Assembly: GCF_963678635.1 (NCBI RefSeq)
Contig: NC_087067.1
Location: forward strand, 20,640,596-20,704,595
From: Symsagittifera roscoffensis
Lineage: Eukaryota; Xenacoelomorpha; Acoela; Convolutidae
Reading direction: 5' to 3'
Length of the DNA: 64,000 bases
Shown here: positions 31,092-44,050 of the stretch, piece after piece
Layout: each line of letters begins with the position of its first letter
Numbering within the stretch: the stretch's first letter is position 1
The notes under the pieces: generated by a model
The model's database searches: none
The model's input: only the letters and a program-made list of their open reading frames with translations
Told to the model about the DNA's origin: nothing
Made by a program: the position numbers and the translations under genes

Positions 31092-33976
31092 AACTATGAT
31101 AAAAATAAATGCATAAAAACAGGAAACCATTGAGAGAGAGATAAAATGTGCAACAATTTTAGCAAGATACTGCTGCAAACATCATCGAAATGGAAAAGGC
31201 AAGAGAAAAAGTGACAGAATATTTGTGCTCGGGGTGTTTTTTTCTTCAGACAAAATTCGACTTCTTCACTAGCCATTTTTGACGGAATTTTAAGAAACAT
31301 CTGAAAAATATTGTTGTACCGAGCTCAAATTTAAAAATATATTTAACTTGTGATCATTTTTCGTAAAGTTATGGTGGTTTAAAAATTGCCATTTTGGCCA
31401 ATTTGAGAATATCAACGCTCGGTATATTTCGCGGTATCAACGCGTAGTCAAAGAATTAATCCGTCTTAGAAATCATTCCAAATTAGTTGAAGCAGAAAAT
31501 TTGTCATAATTGCTATAATAGTAGGAGCAAAATCTAGCACTTTGTACTTTAAATGGTTTGATTTTAGAAAAAAAAGGTTCAAATTAAAAAAAAAAAAAAA
31601 AATTTAAAATTCATAAATTGTTTTGAAGCGGCCAGAGCTTCATAGCACTTATAAGGCAGTCGAAAGGCAGTCAGACTGTCTTTATAAGGCAGCCCTGCTA
31701 CCTTTTAAGGTCTATGGAGCAGTAATAACATGAAAAATTTAATGTGATAAAATGACATGAAATTTATTTTTTTTTAATTTGAGATTTTCTTGTGAAAATC
31801 ATCACCACGCTCGCAAAGTACATATTGATAGATTTGCTCCTAGTAACAAACTAATTGTGGCAAAAAAGCTTCCTTTAACCAATTTGGAACGATTTCTTAA
31901 ACGGATTAAATCTCCGCTTACGCGTTAATAACGCGAAATATATGACAGCGCTTTACGAAAAACGATCAACGGTAAAATACCCTGTTGAATTTAAGCTCAG
32001 GACAGCATTAGCTTTTAGAAAGACTTTCGAAAAAAGTGACAGAATATTTGTGCTCGGGGTGTTTTTATTTCTTCAGACAAACTTCGACTTTTTCACCAGC
32101 CATTTTTGACGAATTTTATTAAAAATCATCTGAAAAGCATCGTTGTCCTGAGCTGAAATTTAAAAAGATAGTTAACCAGTGATTTTTTTCCCTAAAATTA
32201 TGGGGGTTTAAAGATCGCCATTTCCGCCAATTCGGGACTATTAACGCGCAATATTATTCGCGATATTAACGCGTAACGAAAAATCACAAAGAACTATGAT
32301 AAAAATAAGTGCATTAAAACAGGAAACCTTTGAGAGAAAGATAAAATGTGCAACAATTTTAGCAAGATACTGCTGCAAACATCATCGAAATGGAAAAGGC
32401 AAGAGAAAAAGTGACAGAATATTTGTGCTCGGGGTGTTTTTTTCTTCAGACAAAATTCGACTTCTTCACTAGCCATTTTTGACGGAATTTTAAGAAACAT
32501 CTGAAAAATATTGTTGTACCGAGCTCAAATTTAAAAATATATTTAACTTGTGATCATTTTTCGTAAAGTTATGGTGGTTTAAAAATTGCCATTTTGGCCA
32601 ATTTGAGAATATCAACGCTCGGTATATTTCGCGGTATCAACGCGTAGTCAAAGATTTAATCCGTCTTAGAAATCATTCCAAATTAGTTGAAGCAGAATAT
32701 TTGTCATAATTGCTATAATAGTAGGAGCAAAATCTAGCACTTTGTACTTTAAATGGTTTGGTTTTTGAAAAAAAAGTTTCAAATTAAAAAAATAAAAAAT
32801 CAATTTTTTAAAATTCATAAATTGTTTTGAAGCGACCAGAGCTTCATAGCACTTATAAGGCAGTCGAAAGGCAGTCAGACTGTCTTTATAAGGCAGCCCT
32901 GCTACCTTTTAAGGTCTATGGAGCAGTAATAACATGAAAAATTTAATGTGATAAAATGACATGAAATTTATTTTTTTTTAATTTGAGATTTTCTTGTAAA
33001 AATCATCACCACGCTCGCAAAGTACATATTGATAGATTTGCTCCTAGTAACAAAATAATTGTGGCAAAAAAGCTTCCTTTAACCAATTTGGAACGATTTC
33101 TTAAACGGATTAAATCTCCGCTTACGCGTTAATAGCGCGAAATATATGACAGCGCTTTACGAAAAACGATCAACGGTGAAATACCTTGTTGAATTTAAGC
33201 TCAGGACAACATTACCTTTTAAAAAGACTTTAGAAAAAAGTGACAGAATATTTGTGCTCGGGGTGTTTTTATTTCTTCAGACAAATTTCGACTTTTTCAC
33301 CAGCCATTTTTGACGAATTTTATTAAAAATCATCTGAAAAGCATCGTTGTCCTGAGCTGAAATTTAAAAAGATAGTTTACCTGTGATTTTTTTCCGTAAA
33401 ATTATGGGGGTTTAAAGATCGCCATTTCCGCCAATTCGGGACTATTAACGCGCAATATTATTCGCGATATTAACGCGTAACGAAAAATCACAAAAAACTA
33501 TGATAAAAATAAGTGCATTAAAACAGGAAACTTTTGAGAGAAAGATAAAACGTGCAACAATTTTAGCAAGATACTGCTGCAAACATCATCGAAATGGAAA
33601 AGGCAAGAGAAAAAGTGACAGAATATTTGTGCTCGGGGTGTTTTTATTTCTTCAGACAAATTTCGACTTTTTCACCAGCCATTTTTGACGAATTTTATTA
33701 AAAATCATCTGAAAAGCATCGTTGTCCTGAGCTGAAATTTAAAAAGATAGTTAACCTGTGATTTTTTTTCGTAAAATTATGGGGGTTTAAAGATCGCCAT
33801 TTCCGCCAATTCGGGACTATTAACGCGCAATATTATTCGCGATATTAACGCGTAACGAAAAATCACAAAGAACTATGATAAAAATAAGTGCATTAAAACA
33901 GGAAACCTTTGAGAGAAAGATAAAATGTGCAACCATTTTATCAAGATACTGTTGCAAACATAATCGAAATGGAAAA
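31092..33976. repeat. Higher-order satellite, ~1200-bp dimer of 826- and 375-bp monomers
   Basis: The marker GTGACAGAATATTTGTGCTC occurs at about 31211, 32036, 32411, 33239 and 33615: spacings 825, 375, 828, 376. Long and short monomers alternate, giving a repeat of about 1200 bp. Both share a stretch with AACGCG words (for example TATTAACGCGTAACG at 32268). The long form adds about 450 bp with CTTATAAGGCAGTCGAAAGG. The array begins at AACTATGATAAAAATAA and breaks off at GAAATGGAAAAG/AGAACG. Confidence 0.88.
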
Positions 33977-34051
33977 GAGAACGTGGTTCAGGAGAGGGGC
34001 AAAGCAAAGATTCGCATCACTTGCAAATCACAAAAAAGATAGTTTCACACA

Positions 34052-34074
34052 AAGGCGAAGCTGAGCTTCGCCTT
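34052..34074. repeat. Perfect 11-bp hairpin, conserved in several dispersed repeats
   Basis: AAGGCGAAGCT, one base, AGCTTCGCCTT, followed by ACTTGCGATGTCACA. Weaker versions followed by ACTTGCGATACAA-type sequence occur at 27820, 33998, 47890, 56482, 59768, 61602 and 63436. Confidence 0.75.
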
Positions 34075-34591
34075 ACTTGCGATGTCACACAAAAATACTG
34101 TTGCAAGCTAGCAGACAGGAAAAAGTCCAAAAAATGAAGCAAATTCAAAAAAAATCACAACTAAACTATCAAGATTTTCTCTGGAATGATGTTTTTTTCC
34201 CGAAAGCTTAACAAGAGACACAATGAACGGTGTTTATAGAAAATCCAAAATCATTTAACGAGCGGCATCTGAGCCGACAAAACATGAGTAAATTCCCGTA
34301 GAACCCAAAACAAAATTGTTACCATGACAAATGTAGAACTAAAATTTATTCTAAAACTTTTAGCATTTTGTGCGATCAAAAAAGGAACACAAAAACTATG
34401 CCCCAAAAACTAAGTCGAGATTAGTAAACGTATAAACAGCAGAAGTAAATCAAAAGACTTAAAAGAAATGAGAGGTAAAGTGCGTATAGCAAAAAAAACA
34501 ATTCTACGATTTGGCAACTATGCGAAAAACAAGCAGACAAAAAAGCCGACAACTTTCTTGCACTGGGATATTTCCCATTTGAGAAAAAAAC

Positions 34592-34665
34592 AGCTCCTGT
34601 CAGATTCGAACCCAGACCTTGCCTTCCCAAGCGTATTCGTTACCTCCACACCAATTGTTCTGGGA
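34592..34665 (-). repeat. tRNA-derived module, family B
   Basis: Minus strand: TTGGTGTGGAGGTAACGAAT (box-A-like), TCTGGGTTCGAATCTGAC (box B). No full cloverleaf. About 540 bp after the hairpin at 34052, a spacing close to that seen at 47.9/48.5 and 56.5/57.1 kb. Confidence 0.6.
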
Positions 34666-34924
34666 CGCAAAGAAATTTGAAATCATTATGAACTGCAGCT
34701 ATATTTACCATTTCTAATTTTGACCATTCTGTGAACAAACTTATTTACGATAAAAAGTCCAGAATCCGATTGCAACACACTGGCTGATCCCCTGGCGAGT
34801 GTTCAACAAACCGCCATATCTACAAACCGCCATATGTTGAAGCCGAAATGACATCAAAATAACGTAAATTGCATAAAAATTACATAGCAATTAGATAACA
34901 ACTGAATCTGTTATGTTGCGTAAC

Positions 34925-35170
34925 AATATTAATTTTCGGCCGTTGGAATGGTTATTGTTCCGACCATTTGAAATCGGGAGATACTTTGTAGTCGGGTATG
35001 TTTTAGTTTTTTTTTGCTTTTTGTTTTCCAAACAAAATCAGCTACCACAAATAATCATCAGACAGGGTTGAGGGATGAATCATATTTAAGCCCTTTCAGA
35101 CGTGATTCAAAAAAGTTTTCAGTGTCGAAAAAACCTGTTTGAAATTTTTTATTCGAGCGAATTAGTAAGG
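34925..35170. repeat. Dispersed repeat F, diverged copy
   Basis: GTTCCGACCATTTGAAATCG, ATACTTTGTAGTCGGG, GCTACCACAAATAATCATCA, GGGTTGAGGGATGAATCAT and CCCTTTCAGACGTGATTC align with 22020-22200. Confidence 0.7.
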
Positions 35171-37189
35171 TACTTAGTAATTGCAATAGCTTATTTAAGC
35201 TTGATTCAAGCCGTGAAAACGTGTTTTACTCAAGTAAAGATAGTTTTTGAAATTTTTTTTCGTCATTTTTCTTCGAAAACTGTTTCTCAATTGACCTGTT
35301 TTTTATGACTCTCAATTATGCTTAGGTTCTATTTTTTCGTTATGCAAAAAAAACACCAATTTGAGATAACATTTTTGTATTTTTTAAGACTGGTCGGAAC
35401 ATTCTGTGCTAGTTGCACAGTAATTGGCTATCCTTGTCTTATTTTTTGGTACTTCGACTTGCTGGCCTGATACCATATCCCCTAGGCACTCACTATATCC
35501 CCATCAAAAAATGATAGCTCAGATTGTATCAGAAAAAAAAACTAAACCACTATTCTGAAAGATGACGGAGTTAGCACTTTTGACCTGAAAACGACCCTCG
35601 AAAAATCAATCTACCTAGAGGACCGTTTTCATTTCGTTCTGTTGATACAGCAGAATCTTTTAACCACAGTTAACTAGCCAAAAAATTTAAGGGCTCGGCT
35701 ATTTTTTGAACATAAATTCAAGTTAAAAATAAACAAGTTTCGACATCTCGACGAAGATTTCACGATCACTCCGCACGACTGGTTGTCCAGAGTAGAGAGA
35801 GTCGCTTTTTGCATCCACCTGAAACAACCACCTGAACAAAACAGTGAGCCACGTGATCATATTGATTTTTTTCAGGTCAAAACACAAAATTTACGGGCCA
35901 TCTTTTTGATATGCCATTGGTTGAAGTTTGGTTTCGAGCCCTACCCAACTTCAATTTTATCAGTACTCTTGAAAAAAATTGTATTTTAATCAACTGCATC
36001 ATTTTCGTTTGCTTACCAAATACCAGTAGATGCATAACTCCAATGGTTTATAGAAATCTCAGTTTACAACTCTAAACCAAGGTTAAGCTTATGCTTATAC
36101 TTCTTGCATCGTTTTATTACCTAGCAATTGCTTCAAAACATTATTTGTTCTTAAATAGCAGTCATAATTTTCATTTATACACGAATACTCGAAAATGTGA
36201 ATCAACAAAAAACAACATAAATTTTGGGAAGCTATTTTTTTTTAAAAAAAACCTGATAGATATTCAAGAAACTCTTGTTTCCCTTAATTAAAATAGTCAG
36301 CATAATGAAACAGAAAAGGAAACACGTCTAATTGGCTGTAGCAACTATAGTTAAGTAGATTTCGCAAAATGGAAAAAATCATTGAAATATTTCCCGCTTT
36401 TTCATCAGATGAAAAAAGACAATCATTGATTTTGATAAAAGAGCTAAAACAAATCAATCATATCTTATTCCTATGATCAATAAAAGCAATAAAAAAGCGC
36501 CGCAACGTTGCATGTAAGAAAAAATGTGTAACGAAGTACATAAAATCGTGGAGAGAGTTAATATTGATCTACAATTTTATCACCTTTTTTCGTATTCCCT
36601 GCATCAGATTGAAGTGCAACATAAATGAGATCTCTGCTGAAATCAGCGGTTCATAAAACTCGAAACGGTCGTCCAACTACTATCCATGTTTTATGATGAA
36701 CTCTTCCGCAAAAAAACTCATACAAAATCTGTTCATTCTCAAATCAAGCTGCAACAGCTTTTAAAATGATGAATCCGTGATAAAAATCCGATTAAAACAT
36801 CACAAATGCTTTTCTGACCTGGAACAAGGTTCATTACTAAGCATCACATCACTTGATTCTAGCAAAAATGAGATTTAATAGACGTCAATGAAATCGAAGA
36901 TAAAACTCATTATTTTGCCATTCCTAGAAGCAGTGTTTTAATACTGAAGGTCCATTGCTGAGAATTTGTTACACGACCATAGCGGACAAAAATAAACAAT
37001 TTAGGCAGCTAGTTTCAATTAGTAAAAAACAACCTCAAATGGAGTGTGATTTAGAGAAAAACAAATTACAACCCAAAATATACACATTTTTATTGAGAAA
37101 TAAGAAAGACGGAGTGGGGGCAATATCTGAATACAGCTGTATAGGTGTAAAGTAAATCTAAAACGTGTACATAGCCTTTATATTCAATA
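35171..37189. other. Gene-poor region
   Basis: An imperfect inverted pair GAAAACGACCCTC / GAGGACCGTTTTC lies at 35587-35630. The phrase CCTATGATCAATAAAAGC at 36470 recurs at 39775, marking parts of old dispersed repeats. No supported coding exon. Confidence 0.35.
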
Positions 37190-38060
37190 AACTAGCGTAA
37201 AACGCACCTCCGGTACGCCTAATAAACCGCATATTTTGGAAAAAAAAATCTGCATTCTTTGAGTGTACTCTGACAGCACCCAATTACAGGGTTCATAATA
37301 ACAAATTCTGCAACATTTTTTATTTAAGTTTTTTATACAAATTTTGAAGAATCATAAACTTTTGTATGTTTTGTCCTTCGAAAAATTTAAAATGAGCTCA
37401 GAATCGTCAAGTCTGGGAAATTAAAAGCAATTATCTCGATAACTACAAGGATTTGAGAAGTGAGATTTGGAGGCACGATTCACAGTCCCGGAGAGTACCC
37501 TGACAGCACCCAACTACAGGGTGAGAATTTCAAAAAGTGAAAAAAAATTTTAATCAAAATTTCTAGAAATTTTTGAAAAATCTCAAAAATTGCCTATCTC
37601 GTAAACTAAAAAGATTTCTTTATTCATATACGGAGGCCAGAATCGCAAAACCTGGGAAAACTCTGACAACATCGCACTATTGGGTTGCTAATTTCAAACT
37701 GGATGAAAGAAACACTCTTAAACTGGAAAATCGAAAAAAAAAACCTTGAACATTGCAATATACGATATAGCTTAAACGTGAAATAACTCATTTGTTAAAC
37801 ATGCAAAATAATACGTTGAAAAAGCTTGAACATGGCGAGGTAGTGGAGCCCGCATTGAAATATATAATAGAAGATAGATGAGAATTAAAAAATTAAGGGA
37901 CGGGTAGACAGACATAATCAATTTTTTTAAAAGAGCAGGTATATAGACAGACAGACTTAATTTGGCCTCGGCAAAAAATTACTGAAAAATTAATTTTCTT
38001 AAGTATTGCAACATATGATATAGCTTAATTATGAAAAAATTCTTTCGTTAAACATCCAAA
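37190..38060. repeat. Diverged units of the ~167-bp family with its flanking module
   Basis: Starts ACTAGCGTAAAACGCACCTC, also found at 40465. Units follow with CTCTGACAGCACCCAATTAC (about 37270) and CCTGACAGCACCCAACTACA (about 37500), then TGACAACATCGCACTATTGG (37665). The closing module TTGCAATATACGATATAGCT (37755) recurs at 38005, 39105 and 41816. Confidence 0.7.
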
Positions 38061-38099
38061 AGTATTATGCTTAAACATGGGAGATAGCTGTGACTCACG

Positions 38100-38990
38100 T
38101 TTAAATACAGTATAGATAGATAGATGGCCAGATACATGGATTCTAGTATGTATGGAATGATGGCTAGTTGGATGGATTGACAGCTGAAAGATGGCTGGTT
38201 GGAGGTACAGCTAGATGGATGCCTGGATAAATGTCTGGGTGGATGAATCGGTTCATAGCTGGATGGATTGATGTCTGGTTGTACGGATGGCTGGATAAAG
38301 GCTAATGAATGGATGGATCGATGGAATGAATGGACTGATGGCTGAATAGATGGTCGGTTAGAGTGACAGCTGAATGGCAGCTCGAGTGGCTGAATATACG
38401 GCTTGTAGACGAATTGATGGCTGGATGGAGGGCCGTTTGAATGACAGGATGAATGGCTTGGTGAATGGATGGATGAATTGATGGCTGCATGAAAGATATC
38501 TGGATAGATGAATTGCTGGGTAGATTGATAGATTGGTGGTAGGGTGGATTGACAGCTGGATATATTGATGGGTGGTTGGATGGATGAGTGATCAGATGGC
38601 TTGGTGCGTGAAAGGATGGTCGGTTAGAGTGACAGCTGAATGACATCTTGAGTGGCTGAAAAGACGGTCGTAGATGAATTGATGGCTGGATGGAGGGCCG
38701 TTTGAATGACAGGATGACTGGCTTGGTGAATGGATGAAGGGTTGGACGAATTGATGGCTGCATGAAAGATATCTGGATAGATGAATGGCTGGGTAGATTG
38801 ATAGATTGGTGGTTAGGTGGGTTGAAAGCTGGATATATTGATGGGTGGTGGATGGATGAGTGATCAGATGGCTTGGTAGGTGAATGGATGGATGGCTATA
38901 CGAATGGATGGATGGCTGCGTGAATTGATGACCGGTTGGATGAATCGAATGATTGATTCATGGCCGTGTGGACGATGGCTGGGCGGATCC
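38100..38990. repeat. GGAT/GGCT-type simple repeat with ~265-bp higher-order period
   Basis: Degenerate tetranucleotide words (GATGGATG, GCTGGATG) fill the region. Longer phrases recur: GGTCGGTTAGAGTGACAGCT at 38353 and 38619, GGCCGTTTGAATGACAGGAT at 38431 and 38696, and ATATCTGGATAGATGAAT at 38497 and 38770. The offset is about 265-273 bp, so a larger block was duplicated after the simple repeat arose. The His/Pro/Ser-rich frame on the minus strand is a by-product. Confidence 0.85.
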
Positions 38991-38999
38991 CACATGTAA

Positions 39000-40464
39000 A
39001 CTACTATAATCTGCCCTGCCCTCCTCTACCTACTGATATGGCATCAGTCTCGCAGTTGGTATTGCAGTCATAAATTGAAAAATTGAAAAACTTAATCAAA
39101 GCATTGCAATTCACGATATAGTTTAAATGCGCGACTAATCTTTTGTGTAACATGCCAAAAATTCGTAGAAAACGCTTAAACTTTGCGAGATACGTGACAG
39201 ACGCTTTTAATAAATTAGTAGTCCCTGAATAAAACCTATATAGAAGTCTTCTCGTAAATTGACAACTTGAAACTAAAGCCAGCTGCTGCACATTGTTCCA
39301 ACTACAAAATATTTACAAAAATTGAGGGTTTGGTGTGTTAGGCCTTCTTGGAGATAAAAGAAATGTTTTCAATTTTTAAAAAATATATATGACTCTGTTC
39401 TGGCGAGCTTAAAGGAACCTGAAACTCATTACATCAACTTAAGGAGAATTTCAATAGATGCCGCCTAATAATCACCAAAAAAATGTTCCGTTTTGAGAAA
39501 TTTAAAAGATATGACTGTGGAAGCCGACTTAGAAAAACTGCATTTTTAACTGCACGCCGAATCACAACTAAGAGCGCTTCAAAATATTTTGCTCTAACTC
39601 ACTCGACAGTTTTGTATCACCTGAACTTGCGAGAAAAAAACAGCCCAAAAGCCGTCATCACTAGCTATTCAAAAACATGGCAGAATTAGAACATTAAGTT
39701 GACTAAAAAACAGCGACATTTCATATTTTTCTAAAGCTTAGAAAATAACAAAAAAGTACAATCTAGCCATTCTTATGATCAATAAAAGCCAATTTGACAA
39801 AATCAAAGCAGGGCGATGAAACATCTGCGAAAAAAGGGGAATATCGGATTTTTCACACCGTAACACTGGTATTCATATTATTTTCTAATAATAGTAAAGA
39901 AAAATCATGCCATACTATTTAGGACGGGGCGCAAAACAAAATTTTCACGGGAATAGACAAAACTAAACATCGAAAAATATTCAGCAAAAAAATTTGGAAC
40001 GCAATTACTTGCACCACCCAGAAAATATCAAAAGTGTTTTGAATAAAAAAAGTCCGAAAAACAACTTTTGTCGCGCGTAAAACTTTTGGGGTCCAAAAAA
40101 ATTAGAAAATAAACTCGAACCTATGATCTTTGCCTTCCCAGCATGATCCTAAATTCACGGTCAACAGGCTAAATTGATACCACGATAAAAACTAACGTAG
40201 CCTGAGCAAGTAATTCTGTAGAAGTAGTTGACAACCTGAAAAAAGAATCTATATTCCGAGTTGATAAATCTTGCTAATTGCAAGCGTAAGGAAGCTTTGA
40301 GCTACTGTCACACGACAATAAAATTGCAACTTCTGATTTCAGCGAGAAACTAAGCCAACATCACGTGCTCAGACGCTCATTAATCCGAAAACAAAAAATG
40401 CCAGAAGAAATTGTTGTCATAGAAAAATTTTGAGCGATAAATTGTTTGAATTTTTAACTTTTAC
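39000..40464. other. Old dispersed-repeat material
   Basis: Contains a diverged TTGCAATTCACGATATAG module (39106), a weak family-B tRNA-like box B (AACTCGAACC at 40112) and a CTTGCTAATTGCAAG hairpin at 40271-40286. 40390-40464 matches 48155-48225 (TTTTGAGCGAT..AATTGTTTGAATTT). No coding exon. Confidence 0.45.
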
Positions 40465-41745
40465 TAGCGTTTAACGCACCTCCGGTGCTTCGAAAACTCA
40501 ATGGTCATCTGCAGAAATTTGGAGGCCAGATATTCAACCACTGAGAGTCCCTGAGAGCACCCTACTATAGATTTGGGAATTCAAAATTTCGTGAATTTTT
40601 TTTAAACCTAAGTTTCCAGAAAAAAAAAAGAAAAAAAAACGTCTTATCTCGGAAACTAAAATGATTTGAGCATTCATATTAAGAGGCAAGATTTGAGACG
40701 CCAGAGTGTACGCTGCCAATAAGGTTGTATCTTCATCGAGTTGGTAGTTTCAAATTTTTCGAATTTCTTTGTAGATAAGTTCTTTGATAAGTTTTGAAAA
40801 AATCAAGAAACGTTTTATCTCGAAAACTACGAAGAATTGAGCAGTCATATTTGGAGGCAAGATTCACAATCTTTGAGAGTACTCTGATGAGAGGACTTAA
40901 CTACATGGCTAGGAATTTCAGATTTTTAAAAAATCATCATAATCTAAGTTTTCTGAAAATTTTTGAAAAAATCACAAAAAACATCATATCGAAAACTACA
41001 AGAATTTGAGCAGTCATATTTGGAGGCAAGATTCGCAATCCTTGATAGTACTCTGACAGTACCCAAGTACAGGGTCGGGAATTTTAGATTTTTAAAAATA
41101 ATAATAATTTAAGTTTTCTGAAAACTTTTGAGAAAATCACAAAAAACGTCATAACTCGAAAACCACAAACATTTGAGAAGTCATATTTGGAGGTAAGATT
41201 CGCAATCCTTGATAGTACTCTGACAGTACCCAAGTACAGGGTCGGGAATTTCAGATTTTAAAAAAATAATAATAATTTAAGTTTTCTGAAAAGTTTTGTT
41301 AAAATCACAAAAAACGTCATATCTCGAAAACTAAAGAATTGAGCAGTCGTACTTGGAGGCAAGATTCGCAATCTTTGAGAGTACTCTGACAGGACCTAAC
41401 TTCAGGGTTGGAAATTTCAGATTTTTAAAAAATCATAATAATTTAGGCTTTCTAAAAAATTTTTAAAAAATCACAAAAAACGTCATATCTCGAAAACTAC
41501 AGGGTTGGGAATTTCAGATTTTGCAAAAAAAAATAAAATAAATTTTCTGAAAATTTTGAAAAAATCACAAAAAACGTCATATCTCGAAAACTACAAGGAT
41601 TTGAGCAGTCATATTTGGAGGCAAGACTCGCAATCCTTGATAGTACTCTGACAGAACCCAACTACAGGGTTGGGAACTTTAAGTTTTATAAATTATTTTG
41701 TTATTTGAAATTTTTGAAAATTCGCAACCCCTAATTCGATATTGG
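40465..41745. repeat. ~167-bp tandem repeat array
   Basis: After the boundary ACTAGCGTTTAACGCACCTC, units carry TATCTCGAAAACTACAAGG, a TTTGAGCAGTCATATTTGG stretch, AGGCAAGATTCGCAATCC and GTACTCTGACAG. The last word occurs at 40879, 41048, 41215, 41381 and 41643, spacings 169, 167, 166 and 262 (one and a half units). The first units are more diverged. It interrupts a dispersed repeat whose two sides (40390-40464 and 42000-42180) are nearly adjacent in the copy at 48.15-48.44 kb. Confidence 0.8.
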
Positions 41746-41999
41746 GCTGCTTAATTCAAACTCGGTAAAATAACCACTAAAATCAAATTGGAAAATCGAA
41801 AAAAAAAATTCTTAACCATTGCAATATACGATATAGCTTAAACATGCAAAAGCAATACGTTGAAAAAGCTTAAACATGGCGAGATAGTGAAGCCCGCATT
41901 TAAATATATAATAGATAATAGATTCTGCCAACCGCTTCTTTCGATTGAATTTTTCATTCAGATTTGATAGGTTAGTTTTTAAGAATGTCAACCGACCTG

Positions 42000-42855
42000 C
42001 TTTACCTTAAACAAATTAACTTGAGCCGATGCAAAATAGTTAACTAAACCGACAAAATATAGGACGAAAACAATTAGGCCGAATAAAAAGAGCAAAAAAA
42101 CTACTAACATACCAGCCAGGTTTAGTAAATTTACAAAAACAAAAACTTGAGACTAAAAGGAAAACTAACTCCTTGAACAAAGTTTTTTGTTTTTATAGAA
42201 AAATGCTGAAAACTACGAGCAAAGTCAGAATAAAAAAATTTAAGAGTAATTTGTGCTCTTATAGGCTAGAAAGCACTTGAAGCAAAACAAAAATCAATTG
42301 ACGAAAAAAAAAGATCAAAAACTATAGCAAGAAAATTATGAAAAACTGAGTTCTACCTTCGTTAGAAACACAATGATACTAACAGCAAGCCTTCAGATTA
42401 GAAGAGGTAAAAATCTAATAGCTTGAATGAAAAGAAAAAACTCAAGCAAAAAGATTCGCATCTACCAGCTACAATGCAAACCCTACACAGGCAAAACAAG
42501 TATGCTGCATATTTAAGCTGCATAATTGTCAAATTACTATTTCAAACTTCATTCTAAATAATAACAACTCCGTGAAAATTATTTACGGGAACATAATTCT
42601 AGTATCCGGTTGTAATACCCTTGCTTATCGCAAGGGTTAATACTGAAAAAAAAACAGGTCCGGCCGGGACTCGAACCTCAGACCATAGAAGGCAAAGGCA
42701 ACCGCATTACTTTCAGACCAAGTGGTAAGGGGCCTGAAAGGTTCAATGATAAAGCAGAATCAATTTCTCACAAATTTATGAGAAAAGTTGTTTATGGGAA
42801 AAAATTTAGTTCCTGATTACAAGACATTTGCTCTCACAATTGTAACGATAGAGAG
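42000..42855. mobile_element. Composite non-autonomous repeat with tRNA-like module (family C)
   Basis: Shares with 48.25-48.72 kb, in order: ATGCAAAATA.GTTAACTAAA, AGGCCGAATAAAA, TAACATACCAGYCAGG, ACTTGAGACTA, GGTCCGRCCGGGACTCGAA, AAGTTGTTWATGGGAAA and GTTCCTGAYTACAA. A 7-bp hairpin CCCTTGC/GCAAGGG (42618-42636) lies just before the tRNA-like part. No protein is encoded. Confidence 0.65.
42656..42730 (-). repeat. tRNA-derived module, family B (best-preserved copy)
   Basis: Minus strand CCACTTGGTCTGAAAGTAAT then GCGG (box A region), CTGAGGTTCGAGTCCCGG (box B). No acceptor stem; isotype not assignable. Confidence 0.65.
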
Positions 42856-43769
42856 TCGGAACTCTGACCAAATGCTAGATGACCCTTTTTGGGAATATCA
42901 ATATGAATCAAAGTTGCATCCACCTCGTTTTGAAGGTGTTAATAAGCCACTCAAACATAACTAGTATCAGAGGAATGCTTGCTTTGGAAATATTTTTGCA
43001 AACAAAACCAGAAATTAAGGTCTCAAATTGATTCTTTGGAACATGACAAGTTTGACTTGCGCTGTATGCCGCGGTAAAAAAGACTTTGAAAAAAGTCTGG
43101 CGACAAAAAACGGTCGTATTTTGGCCATAAAGACATTAAAGGTATAAATGGACACTTATATCAGAAACCCGGCCCAATTCAGGAACAACTTCATTGCTTA
43201 TGAAACCATGTGCATCGACTTTCCTAATTATTCTTTCGAAATATTTGCTGGAAAACTTCTTTTTTTGGCATAACTCGATCATCAGCGCAAAACAACTCAT
43301 AAATATTTAGCCGTTTACTGACGCCGGACCACGTAACTCTTTCAATTAAGACTTTTAGGAGAAAAAAAGTCAAGCTTGTCAGCTACCCAAAAAATCAATT
43401 TGAGCTCATTAATTCAAATTACTTGCATTGTGCACGAGGATACTTCCACAGCAAGAACAGCTCTGAAACTATTTAAGATTGACTGGCTAACACATACCTT
43501 CAAAACAAGATCTCTCTAACTTTAATTCAAGTGATTTCATCTACCTTGAGGTTAAAGTTTAAACCTTATCCCTTAAATAAGTGCAGAGAAAACAATAATA
43601 ACATCAAGAAAAACTTCTTTTTCTCGTTGAATCAAAAAAATTGCAACTTCTGTCCCGTGACTGTAGTATAGTAAACTGGTCAGCAATTCCATGAAAATCT
43701 CTGTTTACTGAACAAAGTGGCGGTTTCTGAAAGCCGCAAGGAATATAGAGACCTGGCCAAATTGAACTC

Positions 43770-44050
43770 TTTTTTATCCTACTATTGAAGGAACTTTGTA
43801 TTCGGGTGAGTTAATTTTTCCCCATGCAAAATCAAGTACTGTACAAAATCAACGACAAGGGTTGAGTGCTATATCATATGGAAGCCTTTTTAGTCGTGAC
43901 TTGAACATTAAAAATGCTCAAAAAAAATCCAGTATCGAGGAGAAACGTTTTGAAACTTTTGATTTCGCGAGGAAAGCGATCGAGTAACTTCAAAGATTTT
44001 ACTTCAAGGAAAACTAAATTTGAAAGCTTCAATTAGCGCTTCTCTGGAAA
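43770..44050. repeat. Dispersed repeat F, long copy
   Basis: AGGAACTTTGTATTCGGGTG, GGGTTGAGTGCTATATCATA, TTTTTAGTCGTGACTTGAAC, GCGATCGAGTAACTTC and TTAGCGCTTCTCTGG. The last phrase also occurs at 17167, so this copy spans the whole family. Confidence 0.7.

Noticed and set aside
38302-38763. 153-codon minus-strand frame rich in Pro, Ser, His and Ile
   Set aside because: It is the direct translation of the GGAT/GGCT simple repeat; no splice sites or domain.
40465-41745. Regular repeats considered as a CRISPR-like array
   Set aside because: Units of about 167 bp diverge along their whole length with no constant-repeat/unique-spacer structure, and the genome is eukaryotic.
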